From Acidimicrobiia bacterium (GTDB taxonomy: Bacteria; Actinomycetota; Acidimicrobiia; Spongiisociales; Spongiisociaceae), in the NCBI GenBank assembly GCA_009841105.1, contig VXMM01000002.1, positions 62,001 through 126,000 of the forward strand: a stretch of DNA of 64,000 bases, in the 5' to 3' direction. A model generated the notes under the pieces. The model searched no databases and was not told the DNA's origin. It saw only the letters and a list, made by a program, of their open reading frames with translations. Positions 15,329 through 24,919 of the stretch are shown here, piece by piece; the first letter of the stretch is position 1, and each line of letters starts with the position of its first letter. The translations under genes were made by a program, and so were the position numbers.

Positions 15329-17608
15329 TTACCGCTCGGCGTCGAGGGCAGCCATCAGGAGACGATGTGCTCCGCCCTTGGAGAGGGGCTCGTTGAAGTT
15401 GCCGCACTTGGGCGACTGGACGCAGGACGGGCACCCGGAGACGCACCGGCACCGCGCGAGGGCCGCCACCGTGGCCTTCACCAATTCCTCGCCGGCCGGG
15501 TACGCCGCCGAAGCAATGCCGGAGCCACCCTGATAGCCCTCGTGGATGAAGATGGTGGCGTCGCCCGTCTGCGGGTGGTGGGTGATCGAGAGGCCGCCGA
15601 TGTCGGAACGGTCACAGATCGCGAAGAGCGGGAGCATGGCGATCATCGTGTGCTCCGCAGCGTGAAGCGCCCCGGGCGCCTCACGCCGGTCGACGCCCGC
15701 CTTATCCAGGAGGGATCCGGGCACGGTGAACCAGAAGGCTTCGGTCTCAATCTGTGTCGGAGGCAGTTCCAACGGGATAGTTCGCCGATCATTTCTCTTA
15801 TCTCTTATCCAATACTTGCGGCGGTAGCCCAGCACATGAGCTGACACCCTCACCGGACCGAGGAAGCTCCCCATCGACCCCACCCGATCCCGTTCCGAGA
15901 CCCCCATCACGTGGAGATCCTTATGGACGTGTGGCTCTGTGTAGTAATTCACCCGGGCGCTCCGGGCCCGGACCTCCAGGCCGGGCACGTCCAACTCCTC
16001 CACCAGGTAGGTCCGGCCCTTGTGCAGGTAGACGGCGCCCTCATGCGCGTCCGAGAAGGCCCGTTCCCAGTCCACCTCGCCGATCACCCGGCGGGCGCCG
16101 ATGTCGTAGATCGAGAACGATCGCGCGTCGGATGACCGGATGCTCCTGCCGTGGGCCGGCGACCGGCGGCCTGTCGAGATCAGCCGGCGATCCTCGAGTC
16201 TCAGGTCGCCCTCCCCCACCAGACGGGCCCCCGACTCCCAGAGGTCTTCTCCGAACACAGGGCCATCCGGCCAGTCGAGAGGTAGCTCGTGGGCGGCGCA
16301 GCTCAGGTGATAGTCCATGACGTGCCGGTTGGTCGGGTTGATTACGGCAGCTTCCGGCGTCCGGCCGAAGAGTTCGTCCGGATGTTGGACGAAGTACTGA
16401 TCCAGGGCGTCCTCGCCGGCCACCAGGACCACGAGCGCCATGTCCTGCTCCCGGCCGGCCCGGCCGGATTGCTGCCGGAACGACGAGATGGTGCCGGGGA
16501 ACGTGCAAAGCAGGGCCGCGTCCAACCCCCCGATGTCGACGCCCAGCTCGAGAGCATTGGTGGCGGAGATCCCGACCAGTTCTCCCGAGAAGAGCCGAGC
16601 CTCGATGTCCCGCCTGTCCTGGGCCGTGTAGCCGGCTCGATACGGAGAAATCCGGTCGGCGGCGGCGCCGAGACGGCCGGAGGCGTTGACGTGGATCAAC
16701 TCCGTGGCACGCCGGCTTCGCCCGAAGGCGATGGTGTGTATACCGCGGCGCACCAGGTCCACGTACAGGTCGGTCGTCTCGGCGATGGAAGACCGGCGGC
16801 TGCTCGAATCCTCCTCCTTGAGCGGCGGGTTCCATACCGCCACCATCCGTTCTCCGGCAGGCGAGTCGTCGCCGTCCACCAGCGACACGTCCACCCCGCA
16901 CAGGCGCTCTGCCAGATCCACCGGGTTGCCGATGGTGGCGGAGGTCAACACGAAGGTCGGATCGGCGCCGTAGTGAGCCGCGAGGCGCCGCAGACGCCGG
17001 ATGATGTTGGCGGTGTGGCTGCCGAACATACCCCGCATGTAGTGCATTTCGTCGATCACCACGTGGCCCAAGCGGGACAGGAAGCCCTTCCACAAACCGT
17101 GATTGGGGAGGATCCCGTAATGCAGCATGTCGGGATTGGTCAGGATGACGTTGGCTCGCCTCCGGACCCGGGAGCGCAGTTCGCGTGGAAGATCGCCGTC
17201 GTAGGTGGACACCACCATCTGCGGGAGGCTCAGGGCCCGGATGGAACCAAGCTGGTCCTGGGCAAGGGCCTTGGTCGGGAAGACGAGCACAGAGGTGCTG
17301 GTGCGATCCTCGAGCAATCGTTCCGCAATCGGGATCTGGTAGCACAACGTCTTTCCCGATGCCGTGCCGGAGACAACCACTGTGTGGGTCCCGGCCCTGA
17401 TCGAGCGGATCGCCCGAGCCTGGTGACCGTAGAGGCGATCGATGCCCTTGCCGGCGAGCCGCTCGGTGAGAGTCGGATCGAGAGGCGGGTCCAGGTCCTC
17501 GAAGCGGGCCGAACGAGCGGGGAAGATCCGGGCATGAACCAGGTCCCCGGGAAAGCGGTTGCTCCGCTCCCAACCCGAGACCAGTTCCCGGAAGTCGGTG
17601 CTCGCCAT
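15329..17608 (-). CDS. DECH-box helicase of the helicase/secretion neighborhood (DUF1998 C-terminus)
   Basis: 759-residue superfamily 2 helicase. GTASGKT (81-87) is Walker A, DEMH (186-189) is the DExH box, TSATIGNP is motif III, ATNALELGVDIGGLD and QQSGRAGRE are motifs V and VI. The C-terminal region has a cysteine cluster (CRCVSGCPSCVQSPKC), the presumptive zinc site of DUF1998 proteins. It is transcribed towards the Tad genes. This helicase type co-occurs with actinobacterial Tad loci, but its link to pili is unexplained; nucleic-acid repair is the usual guess. Confidence 0.93.
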   Translation of the reverse strand: MASTDFRELVSGWERSNRFPGDLVHARIFPARSARFEDLDPPLDPTLTERLAGKGIDRLYGHQARAIRSIRAGTHTVVVSGTASGKTLCYQIPIAERLLEDRTSTSVLVFPTKALAQDQLGSIRALSLPQMVVSTYDGDLPRELRSRVRRRANVILTNPDMLHYGILPNHGLWKGFLSRLGHVVIDEMHYMRGMFGSHTANIIRRLRRLAAHYGADPTFVLTSATIGNPVDLAERLCGVDVSLVDGDDSPAGERMVAVWNPPLKEEDSSSRRSSIAETTDLYVDLVRRGIHTIAFGRSRRATELIHVNASGRLGAAADRISPYRAGYTAQDRRDIEARLFSGELVGISATNALELGVDIGGLDAALLCTFPGTISSFRQQSGRAGREQDMALVVLVAGEDALDQYFVQHPDELFGRTPEAAVINPTNRHVMDYHLSCAAHELPLDWPDGPVFGEDLWESGARLVGEGDLRLEDRRLISTGRRSPAHGRSIRSSDARSFSIYDIGARRVIGEVDWERAFSDAHEGAVYLHKGRTYLVEELDVPGLEVRARSARVNYYTEPHVHKDLHVMGVSERDRVGSMGSFLGPVRVSAHVLGYRRKYWIRDKRNDRRTIPLELPPTQIETEAFWFTVPGSLLDKAGVDRREAPGALHAAEHTMIAMLPLFAICDRSDIGGLSITHHPQTGDATIFIHEGYQGGSGIASAAYPAGEELVKATVAALARCRCVSGCPSCVQSPKCGNFNEPLSKGGAHRLLMAALDAER

Positions 17609-17717
17609 GGTTCGGTCCTTGGTTGCCGCCGGCGATGAGGCCGGCTACGCGATTGCCGTCTACAACCCGAACTATCGGCTCGGGCCTCCGAAGTTTCAAC
17701 CCCCTTGAAAAGGGACG

Positions 17718-18392
17718 CTACGCCAGGGCGGGGAGCCTCTCTGGGAGCATCAGGCTGAGATCCTCCTCGGTGAGCTCGAGTATCTCGTCGGCGAGGTCGT
17801 TCATCTCTCGCGAGATGCTGTGCCGATCAGGCGTGGCGACTACCACTCGGGCGCCCAACTCTTGGGCTGATCGCATCGCTTCCGCCAGGTCGCGATCACC
17901 GGAGAAAACGACCGCCGTGTCGAACGTCCCGCGACCGGCCAGCCGGACTATGTCGGAGCACAGCATGGTATCGACCCCGCGCTGGCGGCGTTCGGGCCGG
18001 AAGGTCCACTGCTGGTCGAACTCGTCCATCACCCGGTCCGGATCGAGGTTGAGCGCCACCGCGGTGCGGGTTAGCGCATCACGGATTCCCTGCTCGAACC
18101 ACGGCCGGTACTCCACGATGTGACCCAGGCGGAGCTGGATGCCAGGGGTCTGCCCGAGGGCGGAGAAGAAACGGCGCTGGCCCTCTGCCAACTCGTGGCC
18201 GCTCTCGAACCGGGCGTCGTACCAGTAGGCCCGCAGGAACCGCGCCCCGCGTTCGAAGGTCAGTTCTTGAAACCACGATACGACGGCTCCGCTGTCCATC
18301 CGGACGTTACGGGGATTCTCATCCAGGGCCCGGGCGCCCTCCGCTCTCAGGAAGCCGGCGTTCACGAACCCGGCATAAGTAGGCAACGTCAT
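17718..18392 (-). CDS. NYN-domain protein (PIN-like ribonuclease fold)
   Basis: 224-residue LabA/DUF88-type NYN protein. The core has DTAVVFSGDRDLAEAMRSAQ and ARVVVATPDRHSISREMNDLAD; D-x-x-L-C-S-D (DTMLCSDIVRLA) gives further acidic residues. The first strand reads YAGFVNAGFL, with Asn at residue 11 where many family members have the first metal-binding Asp. It lies upstream of the helicase in the same direction with a 109-base gap. RNA cleavage is the family expectation, but activity is uncertain because of that Asn. Confidence 0.82.
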   Translation of the reverse strand: MTLPTYAGFVNAGFLRAEGARALDENPRNVRMDSGAVVSWFQELTFERGARFLRAYWYDARFESGHELAEGQRRFFSALGQTPGIQLRLGHIVEYRPWFEQGIRDALTRTAVALNLDPDRVMDEFDQQWTFRPERRQRGVDTMLCSDIVRLAGRGTFDTAVVFSGDRDLAEAMRSAQELGARVVVATPDRHSISREMNDLADEILELTEEDLSLMLPERLPALA

Positions 18393-18538
18393 TGAAGCCC
18401 CCTCTCAATCGCTAACAGATACCAGAACAACGGTGATCGATGTAGTTCGAGCGCCAGCGGCCACACGCCGTGCCGCGGGCCAGGCGGCCCCGGTGGATTG
18501 CTCGACACCCTCCTCAACAATAGCTTGATGTCCCTCCA

Positions 18539-19336
18539 ATGCTTAACCTTGAAGGGATGCCTTCGATCCTCACCGGCCGCCTCCGGCGCTTCAACCTCAC
18601 CGGAGACCGGCGCCAGGTGGTGGTGGTGCTGGTCGTATCGGCGCTCAGCCTCACCTTCCTCAACTTCGGAGCGACCAACCCGGCGTGGTTTGTGTCCCTG
18701 CTGGAGATGCTGGGGGCAGGCGGGTGGGCCGAGCGTGCTCGGGACGCCTTCGAGGGGTCGGACTCCGCGCAGCTCAACCGGTTGCTCTTCTGGGGTGGTG
18801 GCCAGATCCTGGCTTACACCCTTCTCCCCGTTGTCGCCATCAAGCTGGTCCTCAGGGACAGGATCGGGAACTACGGGCTCCGGGTGAAGGGCATCGGATC
18901 GCATGGCGGCACCTACGCCGTGCTGCTGGCACTCTCGATCCCGTTCGTGGTGCTCGCCTCCTTCACCCCGGCCTTTCTGGCCAAGTACCCGTTCTACGAC
19001 CTGGCCTCCGGCGAAGGGCTGTGGCCCGGCATGGCGCTCTGGTGGGTGATCTACGGGTTGCAGTTCGTAGCGCTGGAGTTCTTTTTCCGCGGCTTCATGG
19101 TGCACGGTCTCAGCCCGCGCTTCGGCTACCTATCGGTCTTCGTGATGATGGTCCCGTACAACATGCTTCACTACGGCAAGCCGGTTGCCGAAGCCCTGGC
19201 CGCCATCGTGGGGGGAATCGTCCTCGGATCGCTGTCGTTACGAAGCCGCTCCATCTGGTGGGGGGTCGGGGTGCATGTGGGGGTGGCAGCCACCATGGAT
19301 GTGGCCGCTCTTGCCCACAAGGGCTTCCTGTGGTGA
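18539..19336 (+). CDS. CPBP-family intramembrane protein
   Basis: 265-residue polytopic membrane protein. ALEFFFRGFMVHG resembles the conserved Glu-Arg motif of CPBP/ABI proteases (usually EExxxR), NMLHYGKP supplies the second-motif His, and GVHVGVAATMD the last motif. About seven hydrophobic segments are visible. ATG at 18557 is an alternative, but its ribosome site would touch the start codon. The next gene starts within its stop codon (GTGA). CPBP proteins include CAAX prenyl-protein-processing enzymes and bacteriocin-immunity proteins; the exact role is unknown. Confidence 0.82.
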   Translation: MLNLEGMPSILTGRLRRFNLTGDRRQVVVVLVVSALSLTFLNFGATNPAWFVSLLEMLGAGGWAERARDAFEGSDSAQLNRLLFWGGGQILAYTLLPVVAIKLVLRDRIGNYGLRVKGIGSHGGTYAVLLALSIPFVVLASFTPAFLAKYPFYDLASGEGLWPGMALWWVIYGLQFVALEFFFRGFMVHGLSPRFGYLSVFVMMVPYNMLHYGKPVAEALAAIVGGIVLGSLSLRSRSIWWGVGVHVGVAATMDVAALAHKGFLW

Positions 19337-20055
19337 GCGACGCCGATGGTCGGCGGGTTCTGGTCTCGGCCTTGGAAGCAGTCGTGGTCGGGGTTGCGGG
19401 GGCCGGTCTAGCCTGGCTGTTCATCGCGGCCCTCCGATGGGTGCCGGCCACGCTAGCGGGTGCCGCCGTGGTGGCAGCCGGGCTGAACGGGGCGATCAGC
19501 GGAGCGAAGGGCATCTACCAATGGCGCCGGCCGCACGGCTGGGTGTGCTGGGCACTGGACTCGACCTGGGGGTTGATCGGCGTGGCGGGCGGGGTGGTGC
19601 TCCATCTGGTCAACACCGCCTATCCCTCCTCGTACTTCGACGGTATGAGCCGCCGTACCAACCGGCACGTATATGAGGGCGGGTTCACCTTCCGGTCCCG
19701 GTTCGCCATCACCTTCGGCAATGTGGTCTCGGCCGGCGGGGGCGACACCGGCCTGCGCGGGGACTCACCTCGGGTGATGCGACGAAGGCGGCTAATCGAG
19801 GTGCACGAGGGGACGCATGTATTCCAGAACCGATCGTTCGGTCCCCTGTACGTTCTCGGATACGGCGCCTGGCTGATCCTGGCGGGCGCGGCAGGCCTCG
19901 TCGTGGGACTTGTGCTGGACCGGAGTAACTGGCGATCGGTGGTGGAGACCTTCGCCTACTACAACAACCCCTTCGAATATTGGGCCTACCGCAAGGACCG
20001 CTACTGGCCGCCCCGCGGCGCCCATCCCCGCTTCGTCTGGACTGCCGGCAGCTAG
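19333..20055 (+). CDS. Membrane protein with HExxH motif
   Basis: 240-residue protein of unrecognised family, starting at GTG 19333 overlapping the preceding stop. Two or three hydrophobic segments occupy residues 10-85, a further one lies near 175-195. Between them is IEVHEGTHVFQNRSF, which contains HEGTH, the zincin HExxH pattern, and downstream is NPFEYWAYRKDRYWPP with a candidate third-ligand Glu. The coupled CPBP gene suggests a joint membrane role. A metalloprotease function is inference from five residues only. Confidence 0.7.
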   Translation: MSDADGRRVLVSALEAVVVGVAGAGLAWLFIAALRWVPATLAGAAVVAAGLNGAISGAKGIYQWRRPHGWVCWALDSTWGLIGVAGGVVLHLVNTAYPSSYFDGMSRRTNRHVYEGGFTFRSRFAITFGNVVSAGGGDTGLRGDSPRVMRRRRLIEVHEGTHVFQNRSFGPLYVLGYGAWLILAGAAGLVVGLVLDRSNWRSVVETFAYYNNPFEYWAYRKDRYWPPRGAHPRFVWTAGS

Positions 20056-20195
20056 GGCCTGTTCACGCTATGCGCGCTCGTTTGCTATTGCGGGTCCCGT
20101 GGTCGGCCGGCAAGAGGGCGAAGATAGCGGCCGATGAGCGTGGCAAGCGGCAGCGAGGACGACATTGGCCTGCGATGGATGGTCAGGGGAGACCG

Positions 20196-21443
20196 GTGAC
20201 GGACGGTAGCGAGCCGAGCGGCCGCGACGCCGGATCCGGATCCACAACGTTCAACCCCGAACGGGGCTCGGTGATCGAGATACTCTGGGTGGCCCTACGC
20301 TTGGGGCTCACGTCCTTCGGCGGTCCCATCGCCCACATCGGTTACTTCCAGGACGAGTACGTCCAGCGGCGCCGCTGGGTGGACGAGGAGACGTTCGCCG
20401 ATCTTGTCGCCCTGTCGCAAGCGTTCCCGGGGGCCGGGAGCAGCAAGCTCGGCATGGCGATCGGCATGGCGCGGGGTGGATTGTGGGGTGGCTTCGCGGC
20501 CTGGCTGGGGTTCACCCTCCCTTCGGCCGTGATCATGACCGTGCTCGGCGTTACGGCTTCCCATCTCACCGAGGAGGCGGCCGGTTGGATACACGGGCTG
20601 GTAGTGGTGGCGGTCCCGGTGGTCGGCCTCGCGGTATGGAAGCTGTGGCGGCAACTGGCCCCGGACCGGTCCCGCAGCTCGATCGCGGTACTGGCCACGC
20701 TGGCCGTAATCGCCTTCCCCTCGCCGGCCCGCACCACGATCGTGTTCGTGTTTGTCCTGGGGGGGATCGCGGGCTGGATCCTCCTGCGCCGGGAAGCCAC
20801 CGCTCCCCGCTCGTACCGACACGGGTCAGGACGCCGGGCCACGGCGGTGAGCGCGGCCCTGTTCTTCGTACTGCTGGGTCTGCTGCCGGTAGCGCGGGCC
20901 ACCTTCGATGCGCCGGCCATCGCGACGGCGGACGCTTTCTACGGTTCCGGGGCGCTGGTGTTCGGCGGCGGCTCCGTCGTGCTCCCACTCCTCGAAAGCG
21001 AGACCGTCGGGCCCGGTTGGGTCGACGAGAACACGTTCATCGCTGGTTTCGGCGCGGCCCAGGCCGTGCCGGGGCCGATCTTCACGTTCTCGGCCTATCT
21101 CGGCGCTTCCATGGGAACGGAGCCGAACGGGACAGGGGGCGCGCTGCTCGCTCTCGTGGCTATCTTCCTGCCCTCCTTCCTCATCGTCGTCGCCACCCTC
21201 CCATCGTTCGGTTCTCTTCGCTCCCGAGTCGAGGTCCAGGCGGTGCTGCGTGGGGTCAACGCGGCGGTGGTGGGGATCCTGCTGGCCGCTCTGTACGACC
21301 CTCTCTGGTCGAGCGCCATCCTCAGCCCGGAAGACTTCGGGCTGGCCCTGGCCGCGCTGGGACTCCTGGCGTTCTGGAAACTTCCCCCATGGCTGGTAGT
21401 CATCCTGACCGCAGCCGCCGGCGGCCTGCTCGCGACCCTATGA
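20196..21443 (+). CDS. chrA: Chromate transporter, two-domain ChrA type
   Basis: About 415-residue CHR-family protein with two homologous halves: LTSFGGPIAHIGYFQDEYV in the first and VFGGGSVVLPLLESETVG in the second are the conserved signatures. FPGAGSSKLGMAIG and VPGPIFTFSAYLG are the paired substrate motifs. GGGGAG before GTG at 20196 supports that start; ATG at 20175 would add seven residues. Such carriers export chromate or related oxyanions; some act on other anions. No ChrB regulator is nearby. Confidence 0.9.
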   Translation: MTDGSEPSGRDAGSGSTTFNPERGSVIEILWVALRLGLTSFGGPIAHIGYFQDEYVQRRRWVDEETFADLVALSQAFPGAGSSKLGMAIGMARGGLWGGFAAWLGFTLPSAVIMTVLGVTASHLTEEAAGWIHGLVVVAVPVVGLAVWKLWRQLAPDRSRSSIAVLATLAVIAFPSPARTTIVFVFVLGGIAGWILLRREATAPRSYRHGSGRRATAVSAALFFVLLGLLPVARATFDAPAIATADAFYGSGALVFGGGSVVLPLLESETVGPGWVDENTFIAGFGAAQAVPGPIFTFSAYLGASMGTEPNGTGGALLALVAIFLPSFLIVVATLPSFGSLRSRVEVQAVLRGVNAAVVGILLAALYDPLWSSAILSPEDFGLALAALGLLAFWKLPPWLVVILTAAAGGLLATL

Positions 21444-21753
21444 CGCGCTCCGAATCCTGGAAGCGATCCCTGGCGGTCGGGCAGGCCGGGCCAGTCCGTC
21501 CATGGCAACGCTGACCGCTAGATTGCAACGGGAGTGGAAGAGAAGGAACGGGCTGATGGCGGTTGACGACCGGGTGGTCACGAGGGTCGCGATCGATAAG
21601 GAGGGGCAGGTCGCCCGCCTCGCGCTCTACGATGTCCGCCATTTGACTCTCCGGTGACCGTGGCGGGGAACGGCTCGGCACAGACCGGCCATCCGGCCAA
21701 CGGCATCGATATCCGACATCGTGATCCGTTATCGACCTCGTAACCTTCCCCGA
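21444..21753. other. Intergenic stretch, no convincing gene
   Basis: The 310 bases between the chromate transporter and the E1 alpha gene hold no clear gene. A 33-codon open frame at 21556-21657 begins ATG but has no recognisable motif or ribosome site. TTATCG and TAACCT near 21728-21744 might belong to a promoter of the dehydrogenase operon, but spacing is not convincing. Confidence 0.5.
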
Positions 21754-22794
21754 ATGAACCTCGAGCCTCACCAGGTACTCACGCCCGAGGGCGTCCACAC
21801 AGGCCCGGCGGCACCCGATGTCGGCACCGTCAGGGCCAGATACGAGGCGCTCGTGGAGGCACGCCTCTACGACCGGAAGGCGTCGGCGCTCCAGCGCCAG
21901 GGTCGGCTCGCCACCTACGCACCCTACGAGGGCCAGGAGGCTGCCCAGGTCGGAGCGGTGGCGCCGCTCGCGTCCCGGGACTGGTTAGTGGCCAGCTATC
22001 GGGATGCGGCGGCGATGCGTTTCCACGGCTACCCGTGGAAGAACCTGCTTCTCACCAGGATGGGTGACGAGCGGGGAGGGCACCCCCCGGAGGGTGTCAA
22101 AGCGCTTCCGCCCTCGGTAACGGTGGGTGGGCACATGATCCACGCGGTGGGTATCGCCTGGGCCGACAAGCTGTTGGGAACCGACGCCGTCGCCCTCACG
22201 ATGTTCGGGGATGGCGCCACCTCGGTAGGAGACTTCCACGAGGCGATGAACTTCGCCGGGGTCTACCGCACCCCGACGGTGTTCCTGTGCCAGAACAACG
22301 GGTGGGCCATCTCCATGCCCCGCTCCCGCCAGACGGCGTCCGAGACCATCGCCCAGAAAGCCGTGGCTTACGGCTTCCCGGGGAAGGTGGTCGACGGCAA
22401 CGACGTCTTGGCCGTCGAGGAGGCCGTTACCGAGGCGGTCACAAGGGCTCGCGCCGGCGAGGGCCCGATGCTGATTGAAGCGCTCACCTACCGGATCCAC
22501 GGCCACACCACCGCCGATGACCATGGGCGCTACCGGGTGGAGGAGGAGGTCGAAATCTGGCGCGCCAGGGACCCCCTCGAGCGGGTCCGACTCTGGCTGG
22601 ATGGACAGGACGCCTGGGATGACGGGTGGCAGGCCGAACTGGAGGATCGGGCGTCGCGGCGGATCGAGGCCGCGGTGGCCGAGGCCGAGTCCCTCGTTTC
22701 GTTCACCGCCGGCGAGATATTCGATGCCACCTACCGGGAGCCCACGGCGCCGCTGCGCCTCCAGCGGTCCAGGGCCGAGAGGGCCTCGGAATGA
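21754..22794 (+). CDS. 2-oxoacid dehydrogenase E1 component, alpha subunit
   Basis: 346-residue thiamine-diphosphate subunit. The TPP motif runs GDGATSVGDFHEAMN to QNNGWAIS; YRIHGHTTADD is the phosphorylation-loop-like segment of the pyruvate/branched-chain class. ATG at 21754 is preferred to GTG at 21721 because LEPHQVLTPEG matches the usual N-terminus of branched-chain-type subunits. It is the first gene of an E1 alpha-E1 beta-E2 operon with ATGA overlap to the next gene. Pyruvate and branched-chain 2-oxoacids are both possible substrates. Confidence 0.93.
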   Translation: MNLEPHQVLTPEGVHTGPAAPDVGTVRARYEALVEARLYDRKASALQRQGRLATYAPYEGQEAAQVGAVAPLASRDWLVASYRDAAAMRFHGYPWKNLLLTRMGDERGGHPPEGVKALPPSVTVGGHMIHAVGIAWADKLLGTDAVALTMFGDGATSVGDFHEAMNFAGVYRTPTVFLCQNNGWAISMPRSRQTASETIAQKAVAYGFPGKVVDGNDVLAVEEAVTEAVTRARAGEGPMLIEALTYRIHGHTTADDHGRYRVEEEVEIWRARDPLERVRLWLDGQDAWDDGWQAELEDRASRRIEAAVAEAESLVSFTAGEIFDATYREPTAPLRLQRSRAERASE

Positions 22795-23765
22795 GCGTGA
22801 TGACCATGGCGCAGGCTCTCAACTCGGCGCTCGACGTCGCTCTCTCGGATCCGCGGGTGGTGGTGATCGGCGAGGACATCGGGACGACGGGCGGCGTCTT
22901 CCGGATCACCGACGGCCTGGCGGAGAAGCACGGGGCGGAACGAGTGATCGATACCCCGGTCGCCGAGTCGGGGATAGTCGGAGCCGCGTTCGGGATGGCG
23001 GTTGCCGGCATGCGCCCCATCGTCGAGATGCAGTTCATGGGGTTCTCCTACCCGGCCTACGACCAGGTGATCAGCCACGTCGCCCGGATCCGGAACCGGT
23101 CCCGGAACCGCTTCACCGCCCCCATGGTGATCCGCTTGCCCTACGGGGCGGGGATCGGAGCGGCCGAGCATCACAGCGAGTCCACCGAGGCCATCTACAC
23201 CCACATACCCGGCTTGAAGGTGGTGGTCGCCTCCACTCCCGAGAACGCCAAGGGCCTTCTCCTCGCAGCGCTCGACGATCCGGACCCGGTGATATACATG
23301 GAGCCCATCCGCCTGTACCGGGCCGCGCGCGGCGAGGTACCGGGCGGCCGGTACATGACGCCCATCGGCTCGGCCGTGGTCGAGCAGGGGGGTACCGACG
23401 TTTCGCTCGTGTCCTACGGTGCGATGATGCGCGAGACGAGGGAGGCCGCCGGCCGGCTTGCCGACGAAGGCGTGAGCGCCGAGATCATCGACGTGAGAAC
23501 GCTGGTCCCGCTCGATGCCGACACGATCGTCGCGTCGGTGGCAAAGACCGGGCGGGCTGTCATCATCCACGAGGCGCCCCTCACCGGCGGGTACGGCGCC
23601 GAGATCGTGGCCATAGTACAGGAACGGGCCCTGTACTCGCTGCGTGCGCCCGTGCAGAGGGTCACCGGATGGGACGTCGTGGTTCCCCTGCGGCTCGCCG
23701 AACGTCACTACATGCCATCGGCAACCCGGATCGTCTCGGCCGCCAGGCGCACCTTGGAGGGCTGA
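22791..23765 (+). CDS. 2-oxoacid dehydrogenase E1 component, beta subunit
   Basis: 324-residue transketolase-fold partner. Conserved segments are VVVIGEDIGTTGGVF, DTPVAESGIVGAAFGMA, QFMGFSYPAYDQV and GAGIGAAEHHSES with the paired active-site histidines. ATG at 22791 overlaps the alpha-subunit stop. It forms the heterotetrameric E1 that decarboxylates the 2-oxoacid and passes the acyl group to lipoyl-E2, encoded one base after its stop. Confidence 0.95.
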   Translation: MSVMTMAQALNSALDVALSDPRVVVIGEDIGTTGGVFRITDGLAEKHGAERVIDTPVAESGIVGAAFGMAVAGMRPIVEMQFMGFSYPAYDQVISHVARIRNRSRNRFTAPMVIRLPYGAGIGAAEHHSESTEAIYTHIPGLKVVVASTPENAKGLLLAALDDPDPVIYMEPIRLYRAARGEVPGGRYMTPIGSAVVEQGGTDVSLVSYGAMMRETREAAGRLADEGVSAEIIDVRTLVPLDADTIVASVAKTGRAVIIHEAPLTGGYGAEIVAIVQERALYSLRAPVQRVTGWDVVVPLRLAERHYMPSATRIVSAARRTLEG

Positions 23766-23766
23766 C

Positions 23767-24882
23767 ATGGCACGCGAGTTCCACCTCCCCGATGTTGGAG
23801 AGGGCCTCGTAGAGGCGGTCATCGTGTCCTGGCACGTCGAGGTCGGCGAGACGGTGGGACTCGACGAGCCCTTAGTCGAGGTGGAGACCGACAAGGCGAT
23901 CATCGACATCCCCTCCCCCTTCGAGGGCGTGCTCCTGCACCGCGGGGGAGAGGACGGCGAGACAGTCGAGGTCGACTCTCTGCTAGCGGTGATCGGGAAC
24001 CCTGGCGAGAGATGGGGGGAGCCGCGCGAAGAGCCCGCTCAAGTGGTCGAGGAGCCGTCAGCGCCTGTGGTCGGTGTCCTCCCGGAGGCGGATTCTGGTA
24101 CGACCGGCGCGCCGCTCGCGCTTCCCTTGGTGCGCAAACTCGCCGACGAGCTGGGCGTGGACCTCGCCGGTATCCGGGGCACCGGCCCCCTCGGACGCAT
24201 CACCGAAGCAGACGTACGGGCAGCCGCTTCCGAACGTCCCTCGGTCCGGGTACCGATGTCCCGCCTCCGCAGGACCATCTCGGAGAGCCTTTCCCGGTCG
24301 TGGAGGGAGATACCTCACGTGACCGCATATGGGCACGCTGACTCGGACAAGCTTCTGAGCGAGCGGGAAGACCTGGGCAAGCCGCCCGTCGAGGCGCTCC
24401 TCATCGCCCGCCTCGTCCCGGTGCTCGTCCGGTTCCCCTCCTTCAACGCGGTCGTCGACGGTGGTGACGTCATCGAACGACGGTTCTACGACATCGGCTT
24501 CGCGGTGGACACCCCCGCGGGCCTTATGGTCGCGGTGGTCCATGACGCCGACACCCTCTCGAAAGACCAGCTGGCTCGGGAGGTTCGCAGGCTCGCGTCG
24601 GGCGCCAGGGAGCGGAGCTTGCAGATCGATGAGCTACGCGGCCAGACCTTCACCGTATCGAACATCGGTGCAGTCGGAGGGGGGATGGGAACTCCAATCA
24701 TCCCCTACGGAACCTCCGCGATTCTATCGGTGGGCCGGACCGGACCGCGACCCGTCGTGAGGAGAGACGCGGTGGTGATCGCCCGGCAGTTCCCTCTAAG
24801 CCTCTCCTACGATCACCGCATCGTCGACGGCGCCGAGGGTCGCCGCTTCATGGCGGCGGTCATCGAAGCGCTAGAGGGATGA
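23767..24882 (+). CDS. 2-oxoacid dehydrogenase E2, dihydrolipoamide acyltransferase
   Basis: 371 residues in the order lipoyl domain (1-75, lipoyl K43 in ETDKAIID), Ala/Pro/Glu-rich linker, peripheral-subunit-binding domain (about 118-151, VRKLADELGVDLAGIRGTG) and catalytic domain. The active-site motif SYDHRIVDGAEG places H350 and D354. Only one lipoyl domain is present. The expected E3 (dihydrolipoamide dehydrogenase) gene is not in the window, so a shared E3 elsewhere is implied. Confidence 0.95.
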   Translation: MAREFHLPDVGEGLVEAVIVSWHVEVGETVGLDEPLVEVETDKAIIDIPSPFEGVLLHRGGEDGETVEVDSLLAVIGNPGERWGEPREEPAQVVEEPSAPVVGVLPEADSGTTGAPLALPLVRKLADELGVDLAGIRGTGPLGRITEADVRAAASERPSVRVPMSRLRRTISESLSRSWREIPHVTAYGHADSDKLLSEREDLGKPPVEALLIARLVPVLVRFPSFNAVVDGGDVIERRFYDIGFAVDTPAGLMVAVVHDADTLSKDQLAREVRRLASGARERSLQIDELRGQTFTVSNIGAVGGGMGTPIIPYGTSAILSVGRTGPRPVVRRDAVVIARQFPLSLSYDHRIVDGAEGRRFMAAVIEALEG

Positions 24883-24919
24883 ATTAGTTGTTGGTTGCTG
24901 GTTGCGTTGAGTGATAACT

